48,450 nt of DNA from the NCBI GenBank assembly GCA_964503335.1, contig CAZCZZ010000028.1, forward strand, positions 1-48,450, read 5' to 3'. The stretch is from CAZCZZ01 sp964503335 (GTDB lineage Bacteria; Verrucomicrobiota; Kiritimatiellia; CAIVKH01). The stretch's first letter is position 1; every line of letters starts with the position of its first letter. This document shows positions 1 to 8,495 of the stretch, piece after piece. The position numbers and the translations under genes are program-made. The notes beneath the pieces were generated by a model that saw only the letters and a program-made list of their open reading frames with translations, did no database searches and was not told where the DNA came from.

Positions 1-17
1 TGCAGTAGATTCCCGCC

Positions 18-974
18 ATGCCTGTTCTCGAACAATCAACCTATGTCGCTCCGTGGTGGGCGGGGAACGGGCATGTGCAGACGTTGGTTTCTGCGCTGAC
101 GGCCCATGCTCCTCACGTGGCGTATGTGCGGGAGCGGATTGAGACGCTGGACGGCGATTTCCTGGATCTTGATTGGTCGGCCGCTTCACGGGATCGCCTC
201 GCCATTCTCTCCTACGGCATGGAAAGCGAAGCGCGCGCGGCGTATGTCCGGCGCGTGGTGCTTGCGTTGAATCGCGCGGGCTGGGATGTGCTGGTGTGGA
301 ACTACAGAAGCTGCGGCGGCGAACCGAATCGCAAGAAGCACTTCTATCACGGCGGTCTGACCGGCGATTTGCACGCCGTCGTGCGCACCGCGCTCGCGCG
401 AGGCTACAAGCACATCGATCTCGTCGGCTTCAGCCTCGGCGGGAATCTGACGCTGAACTATCTCGGCTTCCGGGGAACCGACGTGCCGAAGGAAATTCGC
501 GCAGCCGTCGCCATCTCCACACCCGTCGATGTCGCCGACTGCGCCCGCGCCTTGCATCGCCCATTCAGCAGCCTCTACGCGAAACTTTTCCTCCGCGCCT
601 TCCGTAAGAGAATCCGCACCAAGATGATAGCGCGCCCCGGCAGTATCACCGATGAAGGCTACGAGCAGATCCATTCGCTTGAAGAATACGACGCCCGCTA
701 CACCGTGCCCGACTTCGGCCTGGAAACCGTCGACAACTTCTACCACTTCGTCAGCAGCAAACACCTGCTCCACAACGTCCGCGTCCCCAGCCTGCTGATC
801 AGCGCGAAGAACGACCCGTTCATGGGCCCAAGCTGCTATCCCATCGAACTCGCCCGCGAGAACCCGCACCTCACGCTGGAGATGCCGGACTCCGGCGGCC
901 ACCTCGGCTTCATCTCAAGGGACCACTGGCTGGAAAAACGCGTCGTGGAGTTTCTGCGGCAGGTTTTAGGCTGA
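18..974 (+). CDS. YheT-like alpha/beta hydrolase
   Basis: A 318-residue alpha/beta-fold hydrolase of the YheT/ABHD1-3 type, probably a cytoplasmic carboxylesterase with unknown substrate. The start PWWAGNGHVQT (residues 12-22) matches the family's PWW-x-N-x-H-x-QT opening. The nucleophile elbow GFSLGGN places Ser at about 139. The acid is likely Asp266 (SAKNDPF) and the base His295 (SGGHLGF), so the catalytic triad is intact and the length is normal for the family. The ATG has no clear Shine-Dalgarno sequence. The window begins only 17 bases upstream, so promoter and operon context cannot be judged. The gene converges on the small membrane protein gene at 1067, with an inverted repeat between them. 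Confidence 0.85.
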   Translation: MPVLEQSTYVAPWWAGNGHVQTLVSALTAHAPHVAYVRERIETLDGDFLDLDWSAASRDRLAILSYGMESEARAAYVRRVVLALNRAGWDVLVWNYRSCGGEPNRKKHFYHGGLTGDLHAVVRTALARGYKHIDLVGFSLGGNLTLNYLGFRGTDVPKEIRAAVAISTPVDVADCARALHRPFSSLYAKLFLRAFRKRIRTKMIARPGSITDEGYEQIHSLEEYDARYTVPDFGLETVDNFYHFVSSKHLLHNVRVPSLLISAKNDPFMGPSCYPIELARENPHLTLEMPDSGGHLGFISRDHWLEKRVVEFLRQVLG

Positions 975-979
975 GTAGA

Positions 980-1055
980 CTGTAGGCTAAAGGCCGATTC
1001 AGATCGGAAGGCCCCTCGGCTCTTCCCACAGCCTAAGCCATCCTACAGCCTACAG
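980..1055. repeat. Inverted repeat between convergent genes
   Basis: CTGTAGGCT at 980-988 is the exact reverse complement of AGCCTACAG at 1047-1055. An inner hairpin has stem CCGAT/ATCGG with loop TCAG. The element fills the gap between two convergent genes, so it could act as a bidirectional terminator. There is no T-run. It resembles the dispersed palindromes elsewhere in this window. Confidence 0.55.
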
Positions 1056-1066
1056 CCTGACTTCCC

Positions 1067-1405
1067 TCACTTCGAAAACGCCAACACCATGATGGCGACG
1101 ACGGACAGGCCGACGCCGATGTAGGCGGCGGGGGAGAGCATCTCTTTCAGGAAGAGGAACCCGAGGGCGTTGCTCATGATGATGGACGTGGCGCCGAAGA
1201 GGGCCATGGTTTTGCCGAGCGGGATCTGGGCGAAGATGTAGAGCTGCAGGAACGTCGCGATCTGGCGAATGACCATGTAGCCAAGAAACCACCAGCTCAG
1301 GAAATGCGACCATTGGAAGCCCTGCCGCATATAGTACCGCCCCATAAAATCGCCGGCGGTATACAGCATCTGCGTAACAATCAGGATGGCAAGGGTCTGG
1401 CCCAT
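1067..1405 (-). CDS. Small EamA/DMT-like membrane protein
   Basis: A 112-residue, very hydrophobic protein with about four membrane segments, resembling half of an EamA-type drug/metabolite transporter. The C-terminal half (FGATSIIMSNALGFLFLKE, then a final hydrophobic helix) looks like the last two helices of an EamA unit. The ORF extends upstream to a GTG, but that extension is hydrophilic, so I chose the ATG at 1405. A functional transporter would have to be a dimer, as in small multidrug-resistance or ArnE-type proteins. The substrate is unknown. It diverges from purB across 110 bases and shows no evident functional link to it. Confidence 0.6.
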   Translation of the reverse strand: MGQTLAILIVTQMLYTAGDFMGRYYMRQGFQWSHFLSWWFLGYMVIRQIATFLQLYIFAQIPLGKTMALFGATSIIMSNALGFLFLKEMLSPAAYIGVGLSVVAIMVLAFSK

Positions 1406-1515
1406 GGGCGGAGGGATGTAGCATATCGGACGAAACCGCACCCACTTTTTTTGCTGTTTCCAATCCCCATCCCCATTCACTACCTTCGGTTGCTTCACGA
1501 GTTTGGAGCACCTTC

Positions 1516-2808
1516 ATGATTTCGAGATATACGCGCCCCGAAATGGGGGCGATTTGGACCGACGAGAACAAGTTCCGCATCTGGCTGGATATCGAGGTGC
1601 TGGCTTGTGAAGCGCAGCATCGCCTCGGGGTCATTCCCGCAGCCGATCTCAAGCGCATCCAGAAGAAGGCGGGTTTCGACGTAAAGCGCATCGACGCGAT
1701 CGAGCGCGAGGTCAACCACGACGTCATTGCCTTCCTGACGAGCGTCGCTGAGCACGTCGGCCCGTCCTCCCGCTTCATTCACAAAGGCCTGACCAGTTCC
1801 GATGTCATCGACACCGCGCTGGCGGTCCAGATGGTCCAGGCGATCGATCTGCTGATCGATGGCGTGAAGGCCGTTCGCAAGGCCGCGGCGGCGAAGGCAC
1901 GCAAGTACAAGTTCACGCCGATGATTGGTCGCTCCCACGGCATTCACGCCGAACCAATCACGTTCGGCCTGAAGATGGCGCTGATGTACGACGAGTTCGG
2001 CCGCGCCCTGCAACGCCTCGAAGCCGCGCGCGAAGTGGCGCGGGTTGGACAACTCTCCGGCGCGGTCGGCACACACGCGCACCTGGATCCCTTTGTCGAA
2101 TCCTACGTCTGCAAGAAGCTGAAGCTCAAACCCGCGGCGATCTCGACGCAGATCCTGCAGCGCGACATCCATGCCGAGTACCTGTCGGCCATCGCGCTGG
2201 TGGGCTGCTCCATCGACCGCTGGGCCACCGAGTTCCGTCACCTGCAGCGCACCGAAGTCCGCGAGGTCGAGGAATACTTCTCCGAGAACCAGAAGGGCTC
2301 GTCGGCGATGCCGCATAAGAAGAACCCGATCCTCGGCGAGCGCCTCTGCGGCATGGCCCGGTTGCTGCGCGGTTACGCGCAGGTCGGCATGGAAAACGTC
2401 GCCCTGTGGCACGAACGCGATATTTCGCATTCATCCGCCGAACGCGTCGTGCTGCCCGACGCAACCATCGCCCTCGACTACATGCTCCACAAGATGGAGT
2501 TCGTCGTCCGCACGCTGAACGTGTACCCGCGCAACATGAAGCGGAACCTGGAACTCACGCGCGGCCTCATTCATTCCCAACAGGTCCTGCTCATGCTCAC
2601 CGAAAAGGGCATCTCTCGCGAGGTGGCCTACCGCGTCGTCCAACGGAACGCCCTCCGCGCGTGGGAAACCGGTGAACAGTTGAAGGAACTTCTGTCCATC
2701 GATCCCGACATCCAAAAGCATGTGACCGCAAAAGACCTGGACAAGGTCTTCGACGTAAAAACCCATTTCCGCGACGTAAACAGAACCTTCAAAGCAGTGG
2801 GACTTTAA
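1516..2808 (+). CDS. purB: Adenylosuccinate lyase
   Basis: A 430-residue adenylosuccinate lyase of the fumarase/aspartase superfamily. It cleaves SAICAR to AICAR plus fumarate, and adenylosuccinate to AMP plus fumarate, in the cytoplasm. The superfamily signature GSSAMPHKKNP is at residues 261-271, on the flexible catalytic loop. His141 lies in GRSHGIHAEP, and the N-terminal RYTRPEMGAIW is typical of bacterial PurB. Length is normal. GGAG about 8 bases upstream supports the ATG at 1516. It is the first of a co-oriented purine set (purB, purM, purH), each separated by a dispersed-repeat element. Confidence 0.97.
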   Translation: MISRYTRPEMGAIWTDENKFRIWLDIEVLACEAQHRLGVIPAADLKRIQKKAGFDVKRIDAIEREVNHDVIAFLTSVAEHVGPSSRFIHKGLTSSDVIDTALAVQMVQAIDLLIDGVKAVRKAAAAKARKYKFTPMIGRSHGIHAEPITFGLKMALMYDEFGRALQRLEAAREVARVGQLSGAVGTHAHLDPFVESYVCKKLKLKPAAISTQILQRDIHAEYLSAIALVGCSIDRWATEFRHLQRTEVREVEEYFSENQKGSSAMPHKKNPILGERLCGMARLLRGYAQVGMENVALWHERDISHSSAERVVLPDATIALDYMLHKMEFVVRTLNVYPRNMKRNLELTRGLIHSQQVLLMLTEKGISREVAYRVVQRNALRAWETGEQLKELLSIDPDIQKHVTAKDLDKVFDVKTHFRDVNRTFKAVGL

Positions 2809-2811
2809 CAA

Positions 2812-2870
2812 CCGCGAATTTACGCCAATTTTCGCGAATTGGTGTTCATTCGTGTCCATTCGTGGTTAAC
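2812..2870. repeat. Solo copy of the GxxExxY-flanking repeat
   Basis: The purB-purM gap is filled by a repeat. Its right part (2841-2870), read on the minus strand, matches the left inverted repeat of the GxxExxY unit (3899-3930) at 27 of 28 positions over the shared stretch. Its left part holds the palindrome CCAATTttcgcgAATTGG (2825-2842). The repeat ends only three bases before the likely purM ATG at 2874, so it forms the purM leader and leaves no Shine-Dalgarno sequence. Confidence 0.75.
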
Positions 2871-2873
2871 AAA

Positions 2874-3902
2874 ATGAAATCATCCGTTTCGGCTTATGGC
2901 GCCGCAGGCGTCGATATTGATGCAAAGATGACCGCGCTCGAACGCGCGAAGAAGCAAATCAAGAAGACCCACACCGCCGGCGTTGTCGGTGATTGGGGGT
3001 CGTTTGGTGGTTTGTTCAAATCGCCGGGCAAGGATTCGCTATTAGTCAGCAGTGCAGATGGTGTGGGCACGAAGCTCAAGGTCGCCGTGCGGGCGCGGCG
3101 GCATGATACCGTCGGACAGGATATCGTGAACCATTGTGTGAACGACATTCTGGTCCAGGGCGCGCGGCCGTTGTTCTTTCTCGACTACATCGGCATGTCG
3201 AAGATCGACCAGGGGACGATGGCGCAGTTGATCGACGGACTCTGCAAGGCCTGTCGCGAGAACGATTGTGCGTTGATCGGCGGCGAGACGGCGGAGCTGC
3301 CCGACCTGTATCCGGAAGGTGAATACGATCTCGTCGGCACGATTGTCGGTACGGTGCGCAAGAAGGACCTGATCACCGGCAAGGATGTGAAGAAAGGCGA
3401 TGTACTCATCGGCCTGCCGTCATCCGGCCTGCACACCAACGGCTACTCCCTCGCCCGCGCGGTGGTCTTCCGCAAGGCTCAGCTTGAAGTGGACGACATT
3501 TTCCCGGGCACGAAGCAAACCGTGGCCGATGTGCTGCTCGCACCGCACCGGAGCTATCTCAAACCTGTGCTGGCCTTGATGAAAAAGGTAAAGGTCCGCG
3601 GCATGGCCCACATCACCGGCGGCGGCTTCGAGGACAACATCCCGCGCATCCTGCCGAAGAACGTCAACGCCGTGGTTGATACGTCCGCATGGACTCCCCT
3701 CCCCATCTTCCAGTTCATCCAGGAAGCCGGCAGCGTCTCCAATGAGGAAATGTACCGCGTCTTCAACATGGGCATCGGCATGGTCATCGCCGTCCGCAAA
3801 GAAGAAACCACGAAGGCCCTCTCAGCGCTGAAAACAGCCGGCGAGAAACCGGTGGTCATCGGGTACGTGGAAAAGGGAACCGGAATCACCAGACTTGTTT
3901 AA
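2874..3902 (+). CDS. purM: Phosphoribosylformylglycinamidine cyclo-ligase
   Basis: A 342-residue AIR synthetase that converts FGAM plus ATP to AIR in de novo purine synthesis. YGAAGVDIDAK near the start is the family opening, followed by SSADGVGTKLK, ALIGGETAELPD, SGLHTNGYSLAR and HITGGGFEDNIPR, all hallmark PurM motifs. A GTG 12 bases upstream is in frame, but it lies inside a repeat, so I prefer the ATG at 2874. The stop TAA (3900-3902) is inside the left inverted repeat of the GxxExxY unit, so the repeat supplies the gene's last codon. It acts between purSL/purQ (28.9-32.7 kb here) and the later purine steps. Confidence 0.97.
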   Translation: MKSSVSAYGAAGVDIDAKMTALERAKKQIKKTHTAGVVGDWGSFGGLFKSPGKDSLLVSSADGVGTKLKVAVRARRHDTVGQDIVNHCVNDILVQGARPLFFLDYIGMSKIDQGTMAQLIDGLCKACRENDCALIGGETAELPDLYPEGEYDLVGTIVGTVRKKDLITGKDVKKGDVLIGLPSSGLHTNGYSLARAVVFRKAQLEVDDIFPGTKQTVADVLLAPHRSYLKPVLALMKKVKVRGMAHITGGGFEDNIPRILPKNVNAVVDTSAWTPLPIFQFIQEAGSVSNEEMYRVFNMGIGMVIAVRKEETTKALSALKTAGEKPVVIGYVEKGTGITRLV

Positions 3903-3930
3903 CCACGAATGGACACGGATGAACACGGAT
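3899..3930 (+). repeat. Left inverted repeat of the GxxExxY unit
   Basis: A 32-bp repeat that pairs with 4315-4346 in inverted orientation with 30 of 32 matches; the differences fall at arm positions 10 and 23. It is made of spaced CACGAATGGA / CACGGAT units. It contains the purM stop codon and the likely start codon (3919) of the GxxExxY gene. Confidence 0.85.
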
Positions 3931-4311
3931 ACAACGTCTGAATCCAAACTTGTGCATCGGGAGATGACGCACGCCATCATCGGTGCGTCGATGGAGGTAT
4001 TAAATACACTGGGACACGGGCTTCACGAAAAACCTTATGAGAGGTCTCTTGTTGTCGAATTTGGCCTCCGAAACATCCCATATCTGCAGCAGCCGAATTA
4101 CCCCGTCTTATACAAAACGGTCCTTGTGGGTGAATACATTCCCGACTTGATTGCATTCGGCTCCGTGATCGTTGATACGAAAGTGATTCCCGCGATTACC
4201 GATCTAGAACGCGGGAGAATGATGAACTATCTGCGAATTACCGGTCTGAAGGTCGGCCTAATCATCAATTTCTCAAAATCAAAACTGGAGTGGGAGCGAA
4301 TTGTCCTCTGA
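3919..4311 (+). CDS. GxxExxY family protein
   Basis: A 130-residue protein of the GxxExxY family, named for the motif seen here as GLHEKPY. Around it, the pattern of an amphipathic helix (IIGASMEVLNTLGHG), then GEYIPDLIA...VIVDTK and RMMNYLRITGLKVGLIINF, matches the family. The PD...D-T-K arrangement fits a PD-(D/E)xK nuclease-like core. That assignment is an inference, and the family's function is not settled. The usual second-strand ExK appears as DTK. The ATG at 3919 lies within the left repeat; an alternative ATG is at 3964. It splits purM from purH and has no known tie to purine synthesis, which suggests insertion as a cassette. Confidence 0.85.
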   Translation: MNTDTTSESKLVHREMTHAIIGASMEVLNTLGHGLHEKPYERSLVVEFGLRNIPYLQQPNYPVLYKTVLVGEYIPDLIAFGSVIVDTKVIPAITDLERGRMMNYLRITGLKVGLIINFSKSKLEWERIVL

Positions 4312-4314
4312 CAA

Positions 4315-4346
4315 ATCCGTGTTAATCCGTGTCCATCCGTGGTTAA
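4315..4346 (-). repeat. Right inverted repeat of the GxxExxY unit
   Basis: This is the reverse-complement partner of 3899-3930 (30/32). It begins three bases after the GxxExxY stop codon and ends ten bases before the purH ATG at 4357. The unit it closes spans 3899-4346 (448 bp). Confidence 0.85.
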
Positions 4347-4356
4347 AAACAATCTT

Positions 4357-5988
4357 ATGAAAATCCTGCGCGCCCTGCTTAGTGTTTCTGACAAAACCGG
4401 CGTCATCGACTTCGCCCGCGACCTTGCGGGGATGGGGGTCGAACTTCTTTCCACCGGTGGTACTGCCAAAGCCCTCCGCGACGCTGGTCTTCGGGTGAAG
4501 GATGTGTCCGAGTTCACGGGGTTTCCCGAGATGCTGGATGGACGCGTCAAGACGCTGCATCCGAATGTGCATGCGGGATTGCTCTTCCTGCGCGACAGCG
4601 AGGAACACACGGCCACAATGTCGCAGCACAAGCTGCAGCCGATCGACCTAGTCTGCGTCAACCTCTACCCGTTTGAAGCGACGATCGCGAAGTCCGAAGT
4701 CACGTTCGCCGACGCGATCGAGAACATCGACATTGGCGGCCCCACGATGCTCCGCTCCGCGGCGAAGAACCATAAGTTCGTCACCGTGGTCACCGACCCC
4801 GGCGACTACGCGCGCGTCATCGCATCGATGAAGGAAGGCAGCGGGAACACAACACTTGCCCTGCGCCTCGAACTCGCTCAGAAAGTCTACGCGCAGCAGG
4901 CCCGCTACGATGCGGCCATCGCGAACTATCTCTCCCGCCATGTCGACACCGGCACCGCGCCGAAGCCGTTCATCGCGGCGTACGGCAGCGGACTCGCCCT
5001 GCGGTACGGCGAGAACCCGCACCAGGAAGCGGTGTTCTACAAGGACCCGCGCGCGGTGGAAGCCTGCGTCGCCCATGCCGAGATCCTGCACGGGAAGGAG
5101 ATGTCCTATAACAACTACGTCGATGCCGACGCAGCGCTTGAAGCCGTGCGCGAGTTGTTCGGCACTCCTGCGGTCTCCATCATCAAACACAACAACCCCT
5201 GCGGCCTCGCCACGGGACGCACCCTCGCCGAGGCGTTTGAGAAGGCGTGGGCGGGCGACGTCGTGTCGGCCTTCGGTAGCGTCATCGCCGTCACCACGAC
5301 GGTCGATCTTGCGACGGCCAAGCTGACACAGGATCGATTCATCGAAGTGCTCATCGCGCCGGACTATGCCCCCGACGCGCTGGAGTTCCTCCGCGCGAAG
5401 AGCAAGCAGCTCCGACTCCTGAAACTGGACAAGCCCCTCGCGACGGCGCAGCCGGGGCGTGAGTTGCGACAAATCAACGGCGGCCTTCTCGTGCAGGATC
5501 GAGACGTCGGTGTGTCCGCGCATTGGATGACCCCGACCACGACGCTGTTCCCCGAGGAGAAGAAGCCGCTCGCGGAGTTCGGCATCAAGGTCTGCAAATT
5601 CGTGAAGTCGAACGCGATCGTCATCGTGCGCGAGCATGCGCCCGGCTATTTCATGTTGCTCGGCATGGGCGCCGGACAGCCGAACCGCGTGGACTCGCTC
5701 CGCAAGCTCGCCGTGCCGAAGGCCGAGGAGAACATCGACCTGCTGTTCAAGTCGCAGAAGGAGTACGGCCGCTCGCCGAAGGAGTTCCGCGACACCGTGA
5801 TTCAGGAATGTGTCCTCGTGTCGGACGCCTTCTTCCCCTTCTCCGACAACATCGACTACGCCGCCGAAGCCGGCATCCGCTACATCGTCCAGCCCGGCGG
5901 CTCCCGCAAGGACGAGGAAGTCATCTCAACCTGCGACAAATACGGCATCGCCATGGCTTTCACGGGAATGCGCCACTTCCGGCATTGA
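4357..5988 (+). CDS. purH: Bifunctional AICAR transformylase/IMP cyclohydrolase
   Basis: A 543-residue bifunctional enzyme catalysing the last two steps to IMP. The N-terminal MGS-like IMP cyclohydrolase domain opens with RALLSVSDKTG and includes LSTGGTAKAL, LDGRVKTLHP and NIDIGGPTMLRSAAKN. The C-terminal AICAR transformylase domain has LRYGENPHQ, SIIKHNNPCG (catalytic Lys-His), VKSNAIVI and the terminal PGGSRKDEEVI...GMRHF(R)H. An in-frame upstream GTG lies in the right repeat of the GxxExxY unit, so I chose the ATG at 4357, which has no clear Shine-Dalgarno sequence. With purB and purM it covers the end of the pathway. A short hairpin follows the stop. Confidence 0.97.
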   Translation: MKILRALLSVSDKTGVIDFARDLAGMGVELLSTGGTAKALRDAGLRVKDVSEFTGFPEMLDGRVKTLHPNVHAGLLFLRDSEEHTATMSQHKLQPIDLVCVNLYPFEATIAKSEVTFADAIENIDIGGPTMLRSAAKNHKFVTVVTDPGDYARVIASMKEGSGNTTLALRLELAQKVYAQQARYDAAIANYLSRHVDTGTAPKPFIAAYGSGLALRYGENPHQEAVFYKDPRAVEACVAHAEILHGKEMSYNNYVDADAALEAVRELFGTPAVSIIKHNNPCGLATGRTLAEAFEKAWAGDVVSAFGSVIAVTTTVDLATAKLTQDRFIEVLIAPDYAPDALEFLRAKSKQLRLLKLDKPLATAQPGRELRQINGGLLVQDRDVGVSAHWMTPTTTLFPEEKKPLAEFGIKVCKFVKSNAIVIVREHAPGYFMLLGMGAGQPNRVDSLRKLAVPKAEENIDLLFKSQKEYGRSPKEFRDTVIQECVLVSDAFFPFSDNIDYAAEAGIRYIVQPGGSRKDEEVISTCDKYGIAMAFTGMRHFRH

Positions 5989-5992
5989 AGAA

Positions 5993-6012
5993 ATAGGTCC
6001 TATTGGACCTAT
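5993..6012. repeat. ATAGGTCC palindrome, possible terminator
   Basis: ATAGGTCC, then TATT, then GGACCTAT is a perfect 8-bp stem with a 4-base loop, just after the purH stop. A related element lies at 28524-28549, so this is a dispersed family. It may terminate purH transcription before phoD. Confidence 0.6.
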
Positions 6013-6032
6013 CTGTCCTATATCATCCCGTC

Positions 6033-7706
6033 ATGAACATCACTCGCCGTGAGTTCCTGGTCGGCGCGGGTGCCGGACTTCTGACTCCCTTTCTGGCGGT
6101 CTCCTCTAGCGAGGCCGCAACGACAGGTCCCTTTGCGATCCGGCGCTTTCTACCCTCCACCCTCGCCTTCCCGATTTCCGTGGCGTCGGGTGATCCAACG
6201 CCGACCGGCGTGATTCTCTGGACGCGGCTGAGCGAACGAATCTGGCGGGCCGACCGGACGCTGGCCTTTCAAGTTTCACGCGACCCTTCGTTCCGTCGCA
6301 TCGTGTTCCATGGCCTCGTCGAAGGATCCGTGATTGGTCCTGCGTCCGATTTCACGGTGAAGGTGGATCTCGACGGAAACCTTCAGCCCGGCGGCGTGTA
6401 CTACTACCGATTCATCTACAACGGCATAGCGAGCAGGACGGGACGATGCCGCACGTTGCCGCCGCCGGGCGCACCTATTGAGAAAGTGAAGTTCGGAGTG
6501 GTGACGTGTCAGGACTATCTGAACGGGTACTACGGAGCGTTTGCGCACATCGCGAAGGACTCTTCCATCGACTTCGTCGTTCACCTTGGTGACTTCATCT
6601 ATGAGTCCGGCGGTGGTAGCGCGTATCCGGGTCGTCGCGTCGACCTCCCGTCCGGCCAGTCGCGGGCGTCCACCCTCGACGATTTCCGAACTCTCTATCG
6701 GACGTACCGGTCCGATCCATTGCATCAGCTCGCGATGGAGTATCACACCTGGATTGTGATCTGGGATGATCACGAGACGGCGAACGATTGTTTCTGGGAC
6801 TACGAGAACGATTCGCTCGGCGCGCCGAATCATCCCTTTCGCGACGACCCGGTCCGGCTCCGCCAGCTCAAGTTCGATGCGCAGCGCGCGTGGTCGGAAT
6901 ATGTTCCCGCCCGCCCCGCCTTCAACCCGCTGGCTGCGCATCCGCACGATGCGTTGTCGATCTTCCGTCGCTTCCAGTTCGGCAACCTCGTGGACCTCGT
7001 CATGACCGACGAACGCACGTACCGCACGCCGCACCCGTGCGGCGAAGGCGGGGAAGCCGGTCGCCTGTTCACGCGCGATTGCGACGAGCGACGCTCCCCC
7101 GCGGCGTCGATGCTTGGCGGAGCACAACGCAACTGGTTTGTGGACAACATGACGGCGTCCACGGCGCTTTGGAAAGTATGGGGCAACGAGGTCTTCGTCG
7201 GTGCGCTGACCGTCGGACCTGCCGGTTCAAACCAGATCATCGCCAATGTGGACGCATGGGACGGGTTCTATGCCGAGCGGGATTACATCCTGCAGACGCT
7301 CCGGAATGCGGGGTTGAATAACCTCGTCGTCCTCACAGGCGACCTTCACACCTATATCGCATCGTATGTGAAGATCGACTACGGCGACCGCGACAACACA
7401 AACCCAACAAACGTCGTGGGAGTCGAGCTCATGACCCCCGCAGTCACGTCATCCAATATCGCGCAGCAGATCGGCGTCAGAAACCCTCCGGAGAATTTCC
7501 TCGTCGACGCTGTCCGAGGCCTGAATCCGCACATCGCGTTCTTCAACGGCCAAGACTGGGGCTACTCGACCGTGGAGTTCAAACGGACCCACTGCGAATA
7601 CGTCGCGTACCGCGTGGACAAGTCGGTGAACACGTTCAAGGCGCGCCGCGATGTGCTGAGAAGGCTGGCTGTGCCGGTGAATACGGTCCGGATGGTGGAT
7701 ACGTAG
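6033..7706 (+). CDS. PhoD-like alkaline phosphatase, Tat-exported
   Basis: A 557-residue PhoD-family metallophosphatase or phosphodiesterase. The N-terminus MNITRREFLVGAGAG carries a twin-arginine (RR-x-F-L) signal, so the folded protein is probably exported. A PhoD_N-like Fn3 domain follows (FPISVASGDPTPTGVILWTRL), then the catalytic domain with FGVVTCQDY, DFVVHLGDFIYE, WDDHETANDC and VVLTGDLHTY, which supply the usual Asp, Cys and His metal ligands. Family members bind Ca2+ and Fe3+ and act on phosphate mono- or diesters. The ATG at 6033 is preferred because it starts the Tat signal. I see no PHO box. The downstream gap holds a repeat. Confidence 0.9.
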   Translation: MNITRREFLVGAGAGLLTPFLAVSSSEAATTGPFAIRRFLPSTLAFPISVASGDPTPTGVILWTRLSERIWRADRTLAFQVSRDPSFRRIVFHGLVEGSVIGPASDFTVKVDLDGNLQPGGVYYYRFIYNGIASRTGRCRTLPPPGAPIEKVKFGVVTCQDYLNGYYGAFAHIAKDSSIDFVVHLGDFIYESGGGSAYPGRRVDLPSGQSRASTLDDFRTLYRTYRSDPLHQLAMEYHTWIVIWDDHETANDCFWDYENDSLGAPNHPFRDDPVRLRQLKFDAQRAWSEYVPARPAFNPLAAHPHDALSIFRRFQFGNLVDLVMTDERTYRTPHPCGEGGEAGRLFTRDCDERRSPAASMLGGAQRNWFVDNMTASTALWKVWGNEVFVGALTVGPAGSNQIIANVDAWDGFYAERDYILQTLRNAGLNNLVVLTGDLHTYIASYVKIDYGDRDNTNPTNVVGVELMTPAVTSSNIAQQIGVRNPPENFLVDAVRGLNPHIAFFNGQDWGYSTVEFKRTHCEYVAYRVDKSVNTFKARRDVLRRLAVPVNTVRMVDT

Positions 7707-7787
7707 CCATTTATCATAATCATAATCTTACTCATAATCTTCGGCTCATCGGAATCCGGACCGGTTTGGATGATTGGATGATTACGA
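7707..7787. repeat. AT-rich repeat between convergent genes
   Basis: The gap between phoD and the S4 gene holds tandem CATAAT(C) units (7716-7738) and, further on, GATGATTACGATTACGA (7774-7790), which is roughly their reverse complement. It could fold into an imperfect hairpin. AT content is far higher than in flanking DNA. Confidence 0.45.
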
Positions 7788-8009
7788 TTACGAACGAGCC
7801 GACCGGACCGTAATGCTCTCGCCGTGATAGGTGACCACCTGCCCCGCCCTGATCGTGCAGGCTTTCCGGGTTTCGGTGACACCATTCACCTGCACGAGTC
7901 CGTGCTCAATCACTTGTTTGGCATCGGCGCCTGAATCGCACATGCCCGCCGCCTTGAGCAGCTTGAAGAGGTCAATCGTCTCGCCGCGAAGGATAAATTC
8001 TTTCCCCAT
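7788..8009 (-). CDS. S4-domain RNA-binding protein
   Basis: A 73-residue protein that is essentially one S4 RNA-binding domain of the YaaA/RlbA (YbcJ) type. The features are FILRGETIDLFKLLKAAGMCDSG, then AKQVIEHGLVQVNG, then ETRKACTIRAGQVV. Such proteins bind structured RNA and may associate with ribosomes. The ORF is open for 42 codons upstream, but that part overlaps the neighbouring gene out of frame. The ATG at 8009 is preceded by TTGAGGAATATTTT, a weak Shine-Dalgarno sequence. It starts 10 bases after the methyltransferase-like gene ends, so the two are probably co-transcribed. Confidence 0.85.
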   Translation of the reverse strand: MGKEFILRGETIDLFKLLKAAGMCDSGADAKQVIEHGLVQVNGVTETRKACTIRAGQVVTYHGESITVRSARS

Positions 8010-8019
8010 AAAATATTCC

Positions 8020-8454
8020 TCAAAACACACCCGGGATGAGTCGCCATGTTCGAGCCTCGTACGCGGCGTAGTCCGGAAACGCCGCGCGCAGATACTGTTC
8101 TTCCAGCCGCATCTTGGCGAGCAGGACAACGGCAAGGCCGAGCCACGCTATGATGCGCAATGGCGACGGTTGGTCGATCACGAATCCGAGCATGATGAGC
8201 AGTCCGGATGAGTACATCGGGTGGCGGATCCAACGATAGGGTCCGGCTTCAACAAGGTGTGCTCCTTCCGCCACATCCGGAAACACGCGCAGTCGGCTTT
8301 GCCTCATCACAAGGATCGCCCAGATTCCCCCGACCGCGCCAATGCCCGCCAGCATCCGGCCCACCACACCGCGCGGTAACCACGGACCACCCGCGATGAC
8401 CAGAACGATCAGCATGAATTGAGCGGCGACAAGAGCCTGACCCTTGCGGTTCAT
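8020..8454 (-). CDS. Isoprenylcysteine methyltransferase-like membrane protein
   Basis: A 144-residue integral membrane protein of the ICMT/PEMT superfamily with three to four helices. The signature GPYRWIRHPMYSSGLL and the C-terminal EEQYLRAAFPDYAAYEARTWRLIP match the SAM-binding part of bacterial homologues. These probably methylate small molecules or lipids; the substrate is unknown here. It forms a two-gene unit with the S4 gene downstream. Confidence 0.8.
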   Translation of the reverse strand: MNRKGQALVAAQFMLIVLVIAGGPWLPRGVVGRMLAGIGAVGGIWAILVMRQSRLRVFPDVAEGAHLVEAGPYRWIRHPMYSSGLLIMLGFVIDQPSPLRIIAWLGLAVVLLAKMRLEEQYLRAAFPDYAAYEARTWRLIPGVF

Positions 8455-8495
8455 CGTTTCACGGCCCGAGCGGGAGGGAGCGAAAGGAGGTGTTC

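Noticed and set aside
1..8. TGCAGTAG before the first gene, with similar sequences before purSL and metF
   Set aside because: Spacing to -35-like boxes and to the start codons varies, and such a short word is expected several times by chance.
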